64,000 nt of DNA from an uncultured Pelagibacteraceae bacterium (GCA_902569405.1 CACFTX010000001.1:434001-498000); one strand, 5' to 3'. Positions 47,150 through 56,435 are shown, numbered from the stretch's first letter. Notes: generated from the sequence alone by a model not told the origin. A program made the numbers and translations.

Positions 47150-48321
47150 CTATCAATTTCTCCAAAAACAATATCTAAAGATCCTAATACAGCAGGCACG
47201 TCAGCTAACATATGGCCTTTAATTAAATAATCCATTGCCTGTAAATGTGAAAAACCTGGAGCTCTAATTTTGCATTTATATGGCTTATTTGAACCGTCAG
47301 AAATTAAATAAACTCCAAATTCTCCTTTTGGAGCTTCTACTGCAGTGTAAATTTCATCTTCATTAACTCTATATCCTTCGGTAAACAGTTTGAAATGATG
47401 AATTAAAGCTTCCATTGACTCTTTCATTTCTCTTTTTGGTGGTGGGGTAATTTTTCCATCAGGAGTTTTTACTGGACCTTTAGGCATTGCAATTAAGCAT
47501 TGATTAATAATTTTTACACTTTCTCTCATCTCTTCAATTCTACAAATATATCTATCGTAACAGTCTCCATTTTTTCCAACCGGAATTTTAAACTCTATTT
47601 GATTATAACACTCATAAGGTTGTGATTTTCTAAGATCCCAAGGTACACCTGAGCCTCTTAACATTACTCCAGAAAAAGAGTAGTCAAGAGCATCTTGTTT
47701 GCTTACTATACCTATGTCTACATTCCTTTGTTTAAAAATTCTATTATCTGTAAGCAATGTTTCAAGATCATCTATAACTTTTGGAAAACGATTACAAAAA
47801 TCTCCTATATCTTTATCTAATGAACCGGGTAAATCCTGGTGAACACCTCCTGCTCTAAAATAATTAGCATGTAATCTTGATCCGGATACACGTTCATAAA
47901 AAGTCATTAAAGTTTCTCTTTCTTCAAAACCCCATAAAGATGGAGTTAAAGCACCAACATCCAAAGCTTGTGTTGTTATGTTTAAAATATGACTTAAAAT
48001 TCTTCCAATTTCACAAAAAATAACTCTAATAAATTGAGCTCTGATTGGTACTTCAATATTTAATATTTTTTCTATAGCAAGTGCAAACGCATGTTCTTGA
48101 TTCATGGGCGCTACATAATCTAGTCTATCGAAATAAGGAACTGCTTGCATATAAGTTTTATTTTCAATTAATTTCTCAGTACCTCTGTGCAGTAAGCCTA
48201 TATGAGGATCAACTTTTTCAACAACTTCACCATCAAGTTCCAAAATTAATCGTAAAACACCATGTGCAGCAGGGTGTTGAGGACCAAAGTTTAGATTTAA
48301 AGTTTTAGATTTTTTTGTCAT
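47146..48321 (-). CDS. nuoD: NADH-quinone oxidoreductase subunit D
   Basis: The 391-residue quinone-site subunit has [20 protein letters not shown] near the N-terminus, [30 protein letters not shown] and the C-terminal [22 protein letters not shown] block shared by all 49-kDa subunits (shown in parts). NuoC and NuoD are separate genes, as in alphaproteobacteria and mitochondria, not fused as in E. coli. It overlaps nuoC by 4 nt. Confidence 0.98.
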   Translation of the reverse strand: MTKKSKTLNLNFGPQHPAAHGVLRLILELDGEVVEKVDPHIGLLHRGTEKLIENKTYMQAVPYFDRLDYVAPMNQEHAFALAIEKILNIEVPIRAQFIRVIFCEIGRILSHILNITTQALDVGALTPSLWGFEERETLMTFYERVSGSRLHANYFRAGGVHQDLPGSLDKDIGDFCNRFPKVIDDLETLLTDNRIFKQRNVDIGIVSKQDALDYSFSGVMLRGSGVPWDLRKSQPYECYNQIEFKIPVGKNGDCYDRYICRIEEMRESVKIINQCLIAMPKGPVKTPDGKITPPPKREMKESMEALIHHFKLFTEGYRVNEDEIYTAVEAPKGEFGVYLISDGSNKPYKCKIRAPGFSHLQAMDYLIKGHMLADVPAVLGSLDIVFGEIDR

Positions 48322-48914
48322 TCATCTTTTTTTATTTGTTCTTTAATATATTTTGTACCTTCCCAAGGGCTTTCATAATCAAAATTTCTATAATTTTGTT
48401 CAAGCTTAACTGGCTCATAAATTACTTTTTTTTCTTCTTCGCTATATCTAACTTCATTATGTCCTGTTAAAGGAAAATCTTTTCTTAAGGGAAATCCTTC
48501 AAATTGATAATCGGTTAATATTCTTCTGAGATCAGGATGGTCCTTAAATTTAATACCGTACATATCAAAAACTTCTCTTTCCATCCAATTCGCTGCCGGA
48601 AAAATTTTAATTAATGATGGTATAATTTTATTTTCACTTATAAGATAACTAAGAATAATTCTTTGGTTAAATTTATGACTTAAAAACAAATAAATCATTT
48701 TAAATCTTTGTGGATTTTCAGGATAATCAACCGCAGTAATGTCAATTAACTGTCTAAATTTGGTATCACTATTAGTTTTTAAAAAAGTTACCACATCTAG
48801 CAAATCTTCTTGATCAATTTTTAAATACAATTGGTTATGAGAAATTTTTGAATCATTAATCTTCGTTGTAAGTTCAGAGTTAATTTTTTTTTCTAGGTCT
48901 ATTAAATTTTTCAT
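48318..48914 (-). CDS. nuoC: NADH-quinone oxidoreductase subunit C
   Basis: The 198-residue 30-kDa-type subunit contains [29 protein letters not shown] and the signature [24 protein letters not shown]-type block (shown in part), followed by [11 protein letters not shown]. It is a structural subunit of the peripheral arm beside NuoD. It starts 6 nt after the nuoB stop. Confidence 0.97.
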   Translation of the reverse strand: MKNLIDLEKKINSELTTKINDSKISHNQLYLKIDQEDLLDVVTFLKTNSDTKFRQLIDITAVDYPENPQRFKMIYLFLSHKFNQRIILSYLISENKIIPSLIKIFPAANWMEREVFDMYGIKFKDHPDLRRILTDYQFEGFPLRKDFPLTGHNEVRYSEEEKKVIYEPVKLEQNYRNFDYESPWEGTKYIKEQIKKDE

Positions 48915-48920
48915 CTAAAC

Positions 48921-49442
48921 CTACCTTTCCAAAGAACCTTGATTTCTTATTTTTTTTTGTAGTTGTAAAATTCCGTACAACAATGCTTCAGCAGATGGTG
49001 GACATCCTGGAACGTACACATCAACTGGAACAATTCTGTCGCAACCTCTAACTACTGAGTATGAGTAATGGTAGTATCCACCACCATTTGCACAACTTCC
49101 CATAGATATAACGTACCTCGGTTCAGGCATTTGGTCGTAAACTTTTCTTAATGCTGGAGCCATTTTATTAGTTAATGTTCCAGCAACTATCATAACGTCA
49201 GATTGTCTCGGCGAAGCTCTTGGCGCAGCTCCAAATCTTTCTAAATCATATCTTGGCATAGAAGTGTGCATCATTTCTACCGCACAACAAGCTAGACCAA
49301 AAGTCATCCAGTGTAACGATCCAGTTCTTGACCAGTTAATAAGATTATTTAATGAAGTAGTAATAAATCCTTTTTCGCTAAAATCTTTAGCTAATTTTTT
49401 AAATTCTTCTGGAATTTCTTTAAATTTATCTTCTGAATTCAT
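48921..49442 (-). CDS. nuoB: NADH-quinone oxidoreductase subunit B (cluster N2)
   Basis: The 173-residue subunit binds the terminal cluster N2 that reduces quinone. All four ligands are present: the adjacent C52 and C53 (ACCAVEMM), C117 (GSCANGG) and C147 (PGCPPSAE). The [20 protein letters not shown] stretch is typical. It follows nuoA by 12 nt. Confidence 0.98.
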   Translation of the reverse strand: MNSEDKFKEIPEEFKKLAKDFSEKGFITTSLNNLINWSRTGSLHWMTFGLACCAVEMMHTSMPRYDLERFGAAPRASPRQSDVMIVAGTLTNKMAPALRKVYDQMPEPRYVISMGSCANGGGYYHYSYSVVRGCDRIVPVDVYVPGCPPSAEALLYGILQLQKKIRNQGSLER

Positions 49443-49454
49443 AGTTAATTTTTT

Positions 49455-49823
49455 TTATTCCCAATCTAGAGCGCCTTTTTTCCACTCATAAATAAAACCA
49501 ACAGTAAGAATAAATAAAAATATCATCATCGAAATAAAACCTAAGAAACCTATGCTTCCTAAGGAAATAGCCCATGGAAATAAAAAAGCTATTTCTAAAT
49601 CAAATATTATAAATAAAATTGCTACCAAGTAAAATCTTACATCAAACTCCATTCTAGAATCATCAAATGCTTCAAATCCACATTCATAGGCGGAAAGTTT
49701 TTCTGGGTCAGGATTTTTTGGCGAAAAAATAAAGTTAAATACAATAAAACTTATACTTAAACCCAAAGCAATAAACAAAAAAATTATTATAGATAAATAA
49801 TCTTTTAAAAATTCTGAAAGCAT
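49455..49823 (-). CDS. nuoA: NADH-quinone oxidoreductase subunit A
   Basis: The 122-residue membrane subunit has three transmembrane helices, the [23 protein letters not shown]-type loop near residues 46-68 (conserved acidic and cysteine residues) and [12 protein letters not shown]. It is the first of the fourteen nuo genes; the 87 bp between it and tRNA-Asp presumably hold its promoter, though I found no convincing hexamer pair. Confidence 0.96.
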   Translation of the reverse strand: MLSEFLKDYLSIIIFLFIALGLSISFIVFNFIFSPKNPDPEKLSAYECGFEAFDDSRMEFDVRFYLVAILFIIFDLEIAFLFPWAISLGSIGFLGFISMMIFLFILTVGFIYEWKKGALDWE

Positions 49824-49910
49824 TGATATCTATATAGCACCTTTTTATATTAAAATAAGTGCGTTAAGGTTGCATTTTTTAAACAATAAATTAGCGATAA
49901 TATTGAAAGA

Positions 49911-49987
49911 TGGCGGGAGTGAAGGGACTCGAACCCTCGACCTATCGCGTGACAGGCGATCGCTCTAACCAACTGAGCTACACCCCC
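49911..49987 (-). tRNA. tRNA-Asp(GTC)
   Basis: The minus strand folds as a 77-nt cloverleaf. The acceptor GGGGGTG pairs with CACTCCC including one G-T; the anticodon loop is CTGTCAC (anticodon GTC); the T arm contains GGTTCGAGTCC; discriminator G and an encoded CCA end the gene. It is six bases downstream of tRNA-Val, and the pair is probably cut from one precursor. The lon-tRNA-Val-tRNA-Asp-nuoA order recurs in other alphaproteobacteria. Confidence 0.97.
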
Positions 49988-49993
49988 GTGTTT

Positions 49994-50069
49994 TGGTGGG
50001 CAGTAAAGGACTCGAACCTTTGACCCCCTCGGTGTAAACGAGATGCTCTACCAACTGAGCTAACCGCCC
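49994..50069 (-). tRNA. tRNA-Val(TAC)
   Basis: The minus strand gives a 76-nt cloverleaf with acceptor GGGCGGT pairing to ACTGCCC, D arm AGCTCAGTTGGTAGAGC, anticodon loop with TAC, T arm GGTTCGAGTCC, discriminator A and encoded CCA. It lies 49 nt downstream of the lon stop. The five bases AGGGC spanning its 5' end can pair with GCCCT in the leader, as noted under rejected items. Confidence 0.97.
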
Positions 50070-50118
50070 TAAACAAGGGCTACTATTACATCAAGGATTG
50101 AAAAATGTAAATTATTAA

Positions 50119-52506
50119 TTACTGAATACTAGCTTGTGATTTATCTTCTTTTTTAGTTTTTGAAAGATTATCAACTTCTGTCCATTCAACTCTTTTTAAT
50201 TCATTTTTCAAAGCAATTTTTAGAACCTCATCAACGCTACTGACACCTGTGATTTTTATGTCTTCTTTAACTTTTTTTGGAATATCAATTAAATCCTTTT
50301 CATTGTCTTTAGGTATTATCACATGTTGAATTCCAGCTCTATGTGCTGCTAATAATTTTTCTTTAAGTCCTCCAATTTGTAATACTTGGCCAGTAATTGT
50401 AACCTCACCTGTCATTGCAATTTTTCTATCAATTGGGTTTTTTGTTATTGATGATACTATAGAAGTAACCATTGCAACTCCAGCAGACGGTCCGTCTTTA
50501 GGTGTTGCGCCTTCGGGGACATGTATATGAAAATCTTTTTTTTCGAATATTGGTGGAATAATTCCATATTCAAGGCTTTTTGATCTAACAAAAGATTTTG
50601 CCGCTTTTACAGATTCTTGCATTACATCACCTAATTTTCCTGTAATTTGCATTCGGCCTTTACCTGGCATATGAACTGTTTCAATTTTTAATATTTCACC
50701 ACCAAACTCGGTCCAGGCTAAACCAGTAACAATTCCAACTCTATCACCACTCTCTAATTCACCATATTTAAACTTTTTAACGCCTAAAAAATCTGGAAGG
50801 TTTTTTTGGTCAATTGAAACTTTCTTTTCTTCATTATTAACTATTTTTTTTACAGATTTTCTTATAACCTTTGAAATTTCTCTTTCTAAATTTCTTACAC
50901 CTGATTCTCTTGTATAATTTCTTATTACTTCTTTCATTGTGCCATCAAGAAATTCAAATTCACCTTCTTTAACACCGTTATCTTTAATTTGTTTGGGAAG
51001 TAAAAATTTATTTGCAATATTAATTTTTTCATCTTCCGTATACCCGGGTATTCTAATGACTTCCATTCTATCAAGTAATGGTGGCAAAATATTTAAAGTA
51101 TTTGCCGTTGTAACAAACATTACATCTGATAAATCGTAATCAACTTCTAAATAATGATCATTAAATGTTGTATTTTGTTCAGGATCTAAAGCTTCTAATA
51201 ATGCGGATGAAGGGTCACCTCTATAATCATTCCCAACTTTATCTATTTCGTCAAGTAAGATTAATGGATTTTTAGTTCCAGCTTTTTTCATCATGTGAAT
51301 TATTTTGCCAGGTAAAGATCCAATATAAGTTCTTCTATGACCTCTTATTTCGGCTTCATCTCTTACGCCTCCTAAGGACATTCTAACAAATTGTCTATTT
51401 ATAGCTTTCGCAATTGATTTACCTAAAGAAGTTTTTCCTACACCTGGTGGTCCCACCAAGCATAAAATAGGACCTTTAATTTTTTCCATTCTTTTCTGAA
51501 CGGCTAAAAATTCAATAATTCTTTCTTTAACTTTTTCTAAACCAAAATGATCTTCGTCTAAAGTTTTTGCAGCTTTATTAAGATCAATATCAATTTTATC
51601 CTTTTTATACCAAGGTATATCAATCATCCAATCAAGATAATTTCTTACTACGGTTGCCTCTGCAGACATCGGGCTCATGTTTTTTAACTTTTTAAGTTCG
51701 GACATGCATTTTTTCTGAACATCCTTAGGCATTTTTGCTTTTAATATTGCTTTATTTAAATTAGAAGTTTCATCTTTTCCATCTTCGATTTCACCTAATT
51801 CTTTTTGGATGGCTTTTAACTGTTCGTTTAAATAATATTCTCGTTGAGTTTTTTCCATTTGAGTTTTAACTCTTCCTCTAATTCTTTTCTCAACACCAAT
51901 AATGCTGGTTTCATTTTCCATAATTTTAATAACTGCATTAAGTCTTTTTTTAACATCAAAAGTTTCAAAAATTTGTTGTTTTTCAGATATTGACGAACTC
52001 AAATGAGAGCCAATATTGTCTGCAATTTTAGATGGGTCTTTTAATTGCTTTATACTCTGAATAGTTTCGTTAGAAATTTTTTTGTTCACGGAAGTTAATT
52101 TTTCTAATCTTCTTACAGCTGTTAATGCCAACGGCATTAAATCTTCATCATTTACTATTTCATCATTTTGATATGAAAAATCACAAGAAATAAACTTTTC
52201 ATTATCTTTGTAATCTAGAATTTTAATTCTCTTGTTCCCTTCAACTAATACTTTGACTGTTCCATCTGGTAGTTTAAGAAGTTGTAATATATTTCCTTCA
52301 CATCCATACATAAATATGTCCGTATTTTTTGGATCATCAACTTCTGAATTTTTTTGAGTGACAAGTATAATTTTTTTGTCTTTTTTCATTACTTCATTTA
52401 GTGCAGAAATAGATTTATCCCTTCCAACAAATAATGGTATCACCATACTAGGAAATACAACAATGTCTCTTAAAGGTAATAAAGGTAATGATAGTTTTAC
52501 ATCCAT
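50119..52506 (-). CDS. lon: Lon ATP-dependent protease
   Basis: The 795-residue AAA+ protease has an N-terminal substrate domain starting LPLLPLRDIVVFPSM, a coiled-coil middle (YYLNEQLKAIQKELGE), Walker A GPPGVGKTSLGKS, Walker B ILLDEIDKVG and the C-terminal serine protease domain with the Ser in PKDGPSAGVAM and the Lys in GGLKEKLLAAHRAG. It degrades misfolded and regulatory proteins. It closes the tig-clpP-clpX-lon block, 62 nt after clpX. The TTAATCTC direct repeat (period 12) directly precedes its ATG. Confidence 0.98.
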   Translation of the reverse strand: MDVKLSLPLLPLRDIVVFPSMVIPLFVGRDKSISALNEVMKKDKKIILVTQKNSEVDDPKNTDIFMYGCEGNILQLLKLPDGTVKVLVEGNKRIKILDYKDNEKFISCDFSYQNDEIVNDEDLMPLALTAVRRLEKLTSVNKKISNETIQSIKQLKDPSKIADNIGSHLSSSISEKQQIFETFDVKKRLNAVIKIMENETSIIGVEKRIRGRVKTQMEKTQREYYLNEQLKAIQKELGEIEDGKDETSNLNKAILKAKMPKDVQKKCMSELKKLKNMSPMSAEATVVRNYLDWMIDIPWYKKDKIDIDLNKAAKTLDEDHFGLEKVKERIIEFLAVQKRMEKIKGPILCLVGPPGVGKTSLGKSIAKAINRQFVRMSLGGVRDEAEIRGHRRTYIGSLPGKIIHMMKKAGTKNPLILLDEIDKVGNDYRGDPSSALLEALDPEQNTTFNDHYLEVDYDLSDVMFVTTANTLNILPPLLDRMEVIRIPGYTEDEKINIANKFLLPKQIKDNGVKEGEFEFLDGTMKEVIRNYTRESGVRNLEREISKVIRKSVKKIVNNEEKKVSIDQKNLPDFLGVKKFKYGELESGDRVGIVTGLAWTEFGGEILKIETVHMPGKGRMQITGKLGDVMQESVKAAKSFVRSKSLEYGIIPPIFEKKDFHIHVPEGATPKDGPSAGVAMVTSIVSSITKNPIDRKIAMTGEVTITGQVLQIGGLKEKLLAAHRAGIQHVIIPKDNEKDLIDIPKKVKEDIKITGVSSVDEVLKIALKNELKRVEWTEVDNLSKTKKEDKSQASIQ

Positions 52507-52568
52507 GAGATTAATATGGAGATTAAAAACAATATTGCAATAGATAATTAATGTTTATTAACTTAAAT

Positions 52569-53837
52569 TTACGCTGCAGAAGTCTTGTCTGTTTTACTTT
52601 TATTGTTGTTTTTTGAATAGACGGTAATAGGTTGTGTTTGTCCCTTGGCCGCACCTATATCAACAATTACTTCTTCTACATTATTGTCACTTGGTAATTC
52701 ATACATAGTTTTAAGAAGTATATTTTCTAAAATAGATCTTAAACCTCTTGCGCCCGTTTTTTTATTAATTGCCTTAATGGCAATCTCTTTAACAGCATTA
52801 TCTTTAAATGAAAGCTTTGCACCTTCTAATTTAAACAACTCTTGGTATTGTTTTATCAAAGAATTTTTAGGTTCTAATAAAATCTTAATTAATGATTTCT
52901 CATCCAAGTCTTCAAGTGTAGCAATTATAGGTAATCTTCCTATAAATTCTGGTATCAGTCCATATTTTAATAAATCTTCTGGTTCTAAATTTTTCATCCA
53001 TTCGCCTGTTTTTTTGTCATCAGTAGATTTTACATTTGCTCCAAATCCAATAGCCGTTCCTTTGTCTCTTTGTAATATTATCTTATCCAGGCCTGCAAAT
53101 GCACCTCCGCAAATAAATAAAATATTTGTTGTATCAACTTGTAAAAATTCTTGCTGAGGATGTTTTCTTCCACCTTGTGGAGGGACACTTGCAATTGTAC
53201 CTTCCATAATTTTTAATAAAGCCTGCTGGACACCTTCGCCCGAAACATCCCTTGTGATTGATGGATTTTCTGATTTTCTGCTGATCTTATCAACTTCATC
53301 AATGTAAACTATTCCTCTTTGAGCTTTTTCAACATTATAATCTGCAGCTTGCAATAACTTTAAAATAATATTTTCAACATCCTCGCCTACATAGCCTGCT
53401 TCAGTTAAAGTCGTTGCATCAGCCATTGTAAAAGGAACATCAAGTATTCTTGCTAAAGTTTGAGCTAACAGAGTTTTGCCACAGCCAGTTGGTCCAACTA
53501 ATAAAATATTTGATTTAGCTAATTCAACTGTTTTGCTTGTTTTGTTTTCATAGTTTAATCTTTTATAATGATTGTGAACAGCAACTGATAAAACTTTTTT
53601 GGCGTGTTGTTGTCCTATAACATAATCATCTAAAACTGCACAAATTTCTTTTGGTGATGGAAGTCCGTCTTGATGTTTAACAAAAGTATCTTTGCTCTCC
53701 TCTTTAATGATATCCATGCAAAGTTCAACACATTCATCACAAATAAATACAGTTGGACCTGCAATTAATTTTCTAACTTCGTGTTGACTTTTTCCACAAA
53801 ACGAACAGTAAAGAATATTTTTATTATTTGTTGTCAT
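52569..53837 (-). CDS. clpX: ClpX, ClpXP unfoldase
   Basis: The 422-residue AAA+ unfoldase has the N-terminal zinc-binding cysteines C11, C14, C33 and C36, Walker [10 protein letters not shown] near 113, the pore loop GYVG, Walker [11 protein letters not shown], the RKH loop GRKHPQQEF and the ClpP-docking IGF in [10 protein letters not shown] long Lys/Thr-rich tail follows the small AAA domain. It delivers tagged substrates to ClpP, encoded just upstream across an 89-bp repeat-containing gap. Confidence 0.98.
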   Translation of the reverse strand: MTTNNKNILYCSFCGKSQHEVRKLIAGPTVFICDECVELCMDIIKEESKDTFVKHQDGLPSPKEICAVLDDYVIGQQHAKKVLSVAVHNHYKRLNYENKTSKTVELAKSNILLVGPTGCGKTLLAQTLARILDVPFTMADATTLTEAGYVGEDVENIILKLLQAADYNVEKAQRGIVYIDEVDKISRKSENPSITRDVSGEGVQQALLKIMEGTIASVPPQGGRKHPQQEFLQVDTTNILFICGGAFAGLDKIILQRDKGTAIGFGANVKSTDDKKTGEWMKNLEPEDLLKYGLIPEFIGRLPIIATLEDLDEKSLIKILLEPKNSLIKQYQELFKLEGAKLSFKDNAVKEIAIKAINKKTGARGLRSILENILLKTMYELPSDNNVEEVIVDIGAAKGQTQPITVYSKNNNKSKTDKTSAA

Positions 53838-53900
53838 AATTTTTAAAACGAATCAATGTAAACACTTTATTACAGAATAGTAATACTAATCAAGTATGGG

Positions 53901-53946
53901 TTGTGGATATAGCAATATCTTGTGGATTAAATTCTTTTCTCCACAA
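53901..53946 (-). repeat. TCCACAA repeats and alternative hairpins between clpP and clpX
   Basis: On the minus strand ATCCACAA occurs at 53927-53920 and again at 53908-53901, a direct repeat of period 19, and its complement TTGTGGA occurs at 53946-53940 inside the last clpP codons. TTGTGGA can pair with either TCCACAA copy, giving mutually exclusive hairpins; GATAT-TGCT-ATATC between the copies forms a third small stem. No T tract follows. The arrangement may trim or protect the clpP 3' end; this is inference. Confidence 0.35.
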
Positions 53947-54538
53947 CTTCATCAATTAGACCAAATTCTTTAGCGCTTTCAGGAGTCATAAAATTATCTC
54001 TTTCAAGTGCTTTTTTAATATCGTCTGCTGATTGACCTGTGTGTTTAGAGTAAATCTCGTTTAATCTTTTTTTCAAAGACAATACTTCATTAGCATGAAT
54101 TTCAATGTCTGTTGCCTGCCCCTGAAAACCTGCTGATGGTTGATGGACCATAATTCTTGAATTTGGTAATGAAAATCTTTTTCCTTTTTCTCCAGCAGCT
54201 AACAAAAAAGATCCCATTGAAGCAGCTTGACCTATACACAAAGTTGACACTGGAGGTTTTATATATTGAATTGTATCGTAAACTCCTAAACCAGCTGTAA
54301 CTAAACCACCCGGACTATTAATATATAAATATATTTCTTTTTTTGAATTTTCCGATTCTAAAAATAACATCTGAGCAGTGACAAGTGAAGCCACACTGTC
54401 ATTTATTGGTCCAACTAAAAAAATAATTCTTTCTTTTAAAAGTCTTGAATAAATGTCATATGCTCTTTCTCCCTTACTAGATTGCTCAACAACCATAGGG
54501 ATCAAAGTATTCATATGTTCTGATATTTTTGTTGTCAT
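53927..54538 (-). CDS. clpP: ClpP protease subunit
   Basis: The 203-residue serine peptidase has the complete triad: Ser107 (GQAASMGS), His132 (MVHQPSAG) and Asp181 (ERDNFM). It forms the tetradecameric chamber fed by ClpX. It follows tig by 34 nt. Its start codon is inside a hairpin formed by an 8-bp inverted repeat, and there is no evident Shine-Dalgarno. Confidence 0.98.
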   Translation of the reverse strand: MTTKISEHMNTLIPMVVEQSSKGERAYDIYSRLLKERIIFLVGPINDSVASLVTAQMLFLESENSKKEIYLYINSPGGLVTAGLGVYDTIQYIKPPVSTLCIGQAASMGSFLLAAGEKGKRFSLPNSRIMVHQPSAGFQGQATDIEIHANEVLSLKKRLNEIYSKHTGQSADDIKKALERDNFMTPESAKEFGLIDEVVEKRI

Positions 54539-54561
54539 AAGTGATTCGCGATTTCACTTAT
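54537..54561 (-). promoter_or_regulatory. Hairpin enclosing the clpP start codon
   Basis: In the mRNA sense, ATAAGTGA (54561 to 54554) is separated by nine bases (AATCGCGAA) from TCACTTAT (54544 to 54537), its exact reverse complement; the last two bases are the first two of the clpP ATG. A second TCAC at 54572-54569 could instead pair with GTGA of the left arm and free the start. The 8-N9-8 layout recalls the spacing of HrcA/CIRCE sites, but the sequence is different. RNA switch and DNA operator are both possible. Confidence 0.5.
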
Positions 54562-54572
54562 ACAACTTGTGA

Positions 54573-55982
54573 TTACTTTTTGCTAACTTTTTTTACTTTT
54601 TTTGCCTTTTTGCTTGGTGATTTCGCTTTTTTTAAGTTTGAAGTTTTTTTCTCTTTTCCATCATCATGTGGGTGTTCATGATTATGTTCGTGTTCATGTG
54701 CAGTTTTAAGTATTTTTTCCGCTTCTTCTTTAGATATATTTTTGATATTTGATTTTGCTTTAGATTTAATTAATTTTAATATTTTATCTTCATATATTGT
54801 TCCTCTTAAACTGGCTGCAGCAGAAGGATTTTTTTGGTAATATTCCATAACGACTTTTTCTTGACCTGGCATCATTCTAAGTTGCTTTTGAATTTCTTCT
54901 TGAATTTCATGTTCCTCAACTTTTATTTTATTTTGCTCACCAAATTCATTCAAAATTAAACCCAGTTTGATTCTTTTCTTTGCTGTTTCTTCAAATTTAG
55001 ATTTATTTTTTTTAGCCTCATCTTCTTTCATCCCTTGAGATAAAATTTTTACTTCTTGTTCAACTAGGTTTTCGGGTATTTGATCTACTTTAAATTTTTC
55101 TAGCTGTTTTAATATTTGATTTTTTGAAAGATTCTCTAATGAATTTTTGTACTCATCATTAATTTGTTTGGAAATTAATTCTTTTAAATTATTTAAATCT
55201 TTTGCTCCTAAATTTTTAGCAAATTCGTCATTTATGTTTGTAGCTTCTGATTTTTTAACTGTTAAAATTTTACAATTAAATTTTGCTTTTTTTTTTGCAT
55301 AGTCTTTTTGTGGATAGTTCTCTGGAAGTGTTATGTTAACATCTTTAGTTTCATTTTTTTTAACTCCTATTAAATAATCATCAAAACCTTTAATAAATAA
55401 ATCTTTTCCTAACTCTAATTGTGTGTTTTTTCCTTCACTTCCTTGAAAATCTTTTCCGTCAACTGTTGCTTTGTAATCAAAAACTACCAAGTCACCCTTG
55501 CTTGCTTTATAATTCTCAGGTCCATCTTTAAAATTTTTTTGATTATTTGCAATTTCTTGAATCCTTTTATCAGTTTCGTTTGAATCGATATTTACTTTAT
55601 ATTCATCAAATTTAATATCTTCTATAGATTTAATATTAACCTTTGGTAGTTCTGTTACTGAAATAGTATATTCAAGATCTTTACCTTCACCAAAACTTTT
55701 TAAATCTATTTTTGGTTGTCCAGCAGGTTTAATCTTGTTTTCATCTAAAGCTTTGGCTGTGGTATCTTTTAAAACTTTATCTAAAACTTCTCCATAAACT
55801 GCCTTTCCAAATTGTCTTTTTAAAATTTCCTTCGGAACTTTTCCTGGTCTAAAACCTTTTAAAACAACATTCTTTTTAATTTCTTCATATTTTTCTTCTA
55901 AATAATTAGAAATAGTTTTTTTATCGATAAAAACTTTTAAATCTTTATTTAAACCTTTTTTGTTTTCTATAGTTACTTTCAT
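54573..55982 (-). CDS. tig: Trigger factor with His-rich and Lys-rich tail
   Basis: The 469-residue ribosome-bound chaperone has the N-terminal ribosome-docking signature GFRPGKVPKEIL near residues 44-55, a middle FKBP-type prolyl isomerase domain (GDLVVFDYKATVDGKDF to about 245) and the helical C-terminal chaperone domain. Residues 429-439 alternate His with other residues (HEHEHNHEHPH), and the last 28 residues are mostly Lys. The start lies 16 nt after the tRNA-Leu 3' end, and clpP follows after 34 nt. Confidence 0.95.
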   Translation of the reverse strand: MKVTIENKKGLNKDLKVFIDKKTISNYLEEKYEEIKKNVVLKGFRPGKVPKEILKRQFGKAVYGEVLDKVLKDTTAKALDENKIKPAGQPKIDLKSFGEGKDLEYTISVTELPKVNIKSIEDIKFDEYKVNIDSNETDKRIQEIANNQKNFKDGPENYKASKGDLVVFDYKATVDGKDFQGSEGKNTQLELGKDLFIKGFDDYLIGVKKNETKDVNITLPENYPQKDYAKKKAKFNCKILTVKKSEATNINDEFAKNLGAKDLNNLKELISKQINDEYKNSLENLSKNQILKQLEKFKVDQIPENLVEQEVKILSQGMKEDEAKKNKSKFEETAKKRIKLGLILNEFGEQNKIKVEEHEIQEEIQKQLRMMPGQEKVVMEYYQKNPSAAASLRGTIYEDKILKLIKSKAKSNIKNISKEEAEKILKTAHEHEHNHEHPHDDGKEKKTSNLKKAKSPSKKAKKVKKVSKK

Positions 55983-55998
55983 AAATTCTTAAATCTCT

Positions 55999-56083
55999 TG
56001 GTAGGCGAGAAAGGACTCGAACCTTCACCCCTTGCGAGATATGATCCTAAGTCATACGCGTCTGCCAGTTCCGCCACTCGCCC
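55999..56083 (-). tRNA. tRNA-Leu(TAG)
   Basis: The minus strand gives an 85-nt class-II tRNA: acceptor GGGCGAG with CTCGCCT (first pair G-T), D arm with GGCAGACGC, anticodon stem ATGA/TCAT around loop CTTAGGA (anticodon TAG), a variable arm TCGCAAGGGGT, T arm GGTTCGAGTCC, discriminator A and encoded CCA. It sits immediately before tig on the same strand. Confidence 0.96.
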
Positions 56084-56104
56084 ACAATTATTGAAGCTTT
56101 ATAT

Positions 56105-56136
56105 ATTATTGAACTAATTTGTCCAATTAGAATAAT
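56105..56136. promoter_or_regulatory. Dyad in the tRNA-Leu / DUF1289 divergent spacer
   Basis: ATTATT (56105-56110) and CTAATT (56114-56119) are mirrored by AATTAG (56125-56130) and AATAAT (56131-56136), a 12-bp dyad with a 3-nt bulge and a 5-nt centre. It lies in the 84-bp divergent region where promoters for both sides must be located. A+T-rich dyads of this quality can occur by chance. Confidence 0.25.
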
Positions 56137-56167
56137 AGTGTAAATATATAGAAATAAAATAAATAAA

Positions 56168-56416
56168 ATGATTATATCGCCGTGTATAAGTATTTGTAAA
56201 ACTGATCCCAAAACAGGTTTTTGTTATGGTTGTGGAAGAACTGATGATGAGAAAAAAATCTGGAAAGATGAAAAAACATCAGATGAATGGAAAAAAAATA
56301 ACCTTATAGACATACAAAAAAGATTAAATGGTTGGCAACTTGAAAGTTTTAAAGAATCTTATCAACATAAAATAAATAATGGTATTTCATTATATAAAAA
56401 AAATAACTTAAAATAG
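56168..56416 (+). CDS. DUF1289-family cysteine-rich protein
   Basis: The 82-residue protein has four N-terminal cysteines, C6, C10, C19 and C22 (SPCISICK and FCYGCGRT), and a downstream WKDEKTSDEWKK stretch, which is the DUF1289 pattern. The Cys spacing suggests a metal or Fe-S site; the family has no established function that I can state. It is the first gene of the plus-strand patch after the 41-kb minus-strand block. Confidence 0.85.
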   Translation: MIISPCISICKTDPKTGFCYGCGRTDDEKKIWKDEKTSDEWKKNNLIDIQKRLNGWQLESFKESYQHKINNGISLYKKNNLK

Positions 56417-56435
56417 ATAAGATTTTAAAATTACC

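Noticed and set aside
50066-50080. GCCCT-N5-AGGGC hairpin at the 5' side of tRNA-Val, possible lon terminator
   Set aside because: Only 5 bp, no T tract, and one arm includes the first bases of the tRNA acceptor stem, which will pair within the mature tRNA.
52645-53157. 170-codon open frame on the plus strand
   Set aside because: It lies wholly antisense to clpX, has the low-complexity Ser/Leu/Ile composition expected of a reversed frame, and clpX is intact.
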